Source of the DNA: Nocardioides agariphilus
GTDB taxonomy: Bacteria > Actinomycetota > Actinomycetes > Propionibacteriales > Nocardioidaceae
Direction: 5' to 3'
Length of the DNA stretch: 64,000 nucleotides
NCBI RefSeq assembly: GCF_015352445.1
Contig: NZ_JADKPO010000001.1
Location: 62,001 to 126,000, forward strand
Below are positions 62,946 through 64,000 of this stretch, one piece after another. The notes under the pieces are model-generated. The model searched no databases, was not told where the DNA came from, and saw nothing but the letters and a program-made list of their open reading frames with translations. Each line of letters begins with the position of its first letter. Position 1 is the stretch's first letter. The translations under genes were made by a program, and so were the position numbers.

Positions 62946-63317
62946 TCACTGGCCGGAGACGCGCAGCAGCTCGGCAAGTACTGCTGCCTGGCTCAGGTCG
63001 AGGTGTTTCGTGGCGGTGAGCAAGGTCAACCGCTCGTGGGAAGCCATCAGCCGGAGACGTCGTAGCGCGGAGGCTTGCTCGGGCTCGCGGAGCTCCGTGC
63101 GGTAACGAGAGCCGAACTCTTCGAATTTCTCGGGGTCGTGTCCGTACCACTTGCGCAGCGCGTCGGACGGGGCAACCTGGGTGCACCATTCGTCGAGCTC
63201 GGCACGCGCCTTGCTCACTCCCCTTGGCCATCGTCTATCCACGAGGACGCGGATGCCATCGTCATCCGCCGGGTCGTCATAGATCCTTCGCAAGCGCACA
63301 TCTGGTTTCTGTGTCAC
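62946..63317 (-). CDS. DUF488 family protein
   Basis: The protein has 123 residues. It carries the family pattern VRLRRIYDDPADDDGIRVLV, DRRWPRGVSKARAELDEWC and ALRKWYGHDPEKFEEFGSRY, ending in LTLLTATKHLDLSQAAVLAE. DUF488 proteins are small and soluble with conserved Arg, Trp and Lys; no reaction is known. AAGGAGG precedes GTG 63317. Confidence 0.85.
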   Translation of the reverse strand: MTQKPDVRLRRIYDDPADDDGIRVLVDRRWPRGVSKARAELDEWCTQVAPSDALRKWYGHDPEKFEEFGSRYRTELREPEQASALRRLRLMASHERLTLLTATKHLDLSQAAVLAELLRVSGQ

Positions 63318-63732
63318 CGCTCGCCTCCTTGATAGGCCTGTCGGGTCTCTCCGCGGGGCACGCCAAGAGCGCCGCCCCGGGGCAGGATGTCGCGCTATCG
63401 CGTGCGATTCACCGGTCGTCGTCGGTCGAAAGCTGACCCGCCCGCTGCCGAGCGTCAGCAACCCGCATCGTGCTGCTCCAACCTCACGTGGATCTGGACC
63501 TGGCGGGGCTGGCCGCTGAAGGCTTTCTGGGCGGAGTCGCTCCGCCCAGCCCCTACCGGCGGTTGCCGGTTACCGGCAAGACACCTCGCGCATTGTCGGC
63601 CGAAGCCCGGCGATGACGGAGCCTTCTCGCCGCGCCATCGTGGACTGACTCACCTCGAACGCTCTCATCTCGATCGTTGAGCGGCCGGCTCGGGAGGTCA
63701 TGGGTGTGTCATCACGGAAGGAGGCGGATGCG
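63318..63732. other. 415-bp intergenic region
   Basis: This gap separates the divergent DUF488 and terminal membrane-protein genes. An open frame on the plus strand (63387-63680) has no homology-like features and is judged spurious. The region holds one TTGCC-N7-GGCAA site at 63563-63579 and a GGAAGGAGG ribosome-binding site before 63733; nothing else is recognised. Confidence 0.6.
63563..63579. promoter_or_regulatory. TTGCC-N7-GGCAA site 4
   Basis: TTGCCGGTTACCGGCAA has eight-base arms around one central T. It lies 154 bp upstream of the membrane-protein gene and 246 bp upstream of DUF488. It shares CTACCGGCGG just ahead with the site at 60590. Confidence 0.6.
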
Positions 63733-64000
63733 ATGGAGATCTATCGGGTCCTGTGGCTGAGTGTCTGCGTCCCTTTGGGCGCGATCGGCGCCGCCGTGGG
63801 CCTCGTGGTGTCACCGGCGGCTGTGGTGTTCTTGTTCATCGTCGTCGGGGCCGTGGGCAGCGTCACGTTCTGCCTTTTCGATGCTTACTGGGAGCGCAGC
63901 ACAGCAGGTCGGCTGCGGCTCTTGGCCGGCGGGGCACTGGTCGCGGGGACCGGCGTCGGTGCCTTCGTCGGGTACGCGTCGCTCCTGGGTCCGGGTGTCC
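63733..64000 (+). CDS. membrane protein, N-terminal part (runs off the window)
   Basis: From ATG 63733, eight bases after GGAGG, the frame stays open to the end of the window (89 codons). Three hydrophobic segments are visible (VLWLSVCVPLGAIGAAVGLV, AVVFLFIVVGAVGSVTFCLF, LVAGTGVGAFVGYASLL). The family is not recognised from this part. Confidence 0.6.
   Translation, partial: MEIYRVLWLSVCVPLGAIGAAVGLVVSPAAVVFLFIVVGAVGSVTFCLFDAYWERSTAGRLRLLAGGALVAGTGVGAFVGYASLLGPGV

Noticed and set aside
63387-63680. Plus-strand gene of 97 codons
   Set aside because: Composition is random for high-GC DNA, no ribosome-binding site is seen and it overlaps the repeat at 63563.

Overview
The window is high-GC DNA (about 70% by eye) with dense, overlapping GTGA/ATGA gene junctions, frequent GTG starts and several starts placed 7 nt after a -10 hexamer (leaderless style). 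Together with a mycofactocin operon, ACR3-type arsenic genes, a homodimeric AceE and an F420-reductase-like protein, this points to an actinobacterium, most likely a Nocardioides-like member of the Propionibacteriales. The genus is an inference.

Layout. (1) 1-14.2 kb: redox and cofactor region. A minus-strand operon holds a deacetylase, a mycofactocin-coupled SDR, an Old Yellow Enzyme-type flavoenzyme and a hydroxyacid dehydrogenase. A GntR/FCD regulator, a CitE-MaoC pair and a MoxR-type AAA+/VWA pair follow. Then comes the mycofactocin operon mftA-B-C-D-E-F with divergent mftR. MftA is the 48-residue precursor ending in IDGMCGVY, MftB/C/E/D mature it, and MftF adds sugars. (2) 14.2-18 kb: gene debris, a TetR regulator, a small membrane protein and a NarL-type two-component pair. 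(3) 18-24.2 kb: an arsenic island (arsR-acr3-arsC, an ArsO-like monooxygenase, an MFS carrier, a second flavoprotein and a second arsR), with one operator sequence in front of both arsR genes. (4) 24.3-28.7 kb: an acetate/succinate-type transporter, a TetR regulator and two tandem AMP-forming ligases, the second of them degenerate.

(5) 29-50 kb: an energy and dormancy region. A six-gene membrane complex resembles hydrogenase-4/formate hydrogenlyase, but its large subunit lacks the NiFe cysteines. It is preceded by an adenylate kinase and a 114-residue ArsR regulator, an arrangement recalling the Mycobacterium tuberculosis Rv0081-Rv0087 locus. Gene debris lies at both ends (an SRPBCC remnant and an IS3-type transposase remnant). 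Beyond it lie a ZIP transporter, a MarR regulator, a large molybdopterin oxidoreductase with a helical partner gene, a GH15 glucoamylase, an SDR, two small membrane proteins, a universal stress protein, a calcium-type P-ATPase, and a small cysteine-rich protein behind tandem DosR-like boxes.

(6) 50-64 kb: SDR, MarR, F420-reductase-like, glyoxalase-fold and esterase genes, AceE, a zinc-finger gene, a stand-alone cytochrome oxidase subunit I, a PucR-type regulator, a slipin, a DUF488 protein and a partial membrane protein. Four copies of an undescribed 17-bp inverted repeat, TTGCC-N7-GGCAA, lie between genes in the last 6.2 kb and look like a local regulon. Several genes (GNAT, SDR, aceE, the zinc-finger gene, the second ligase) carry single frameshifts, which are either sequence errors or real decay.
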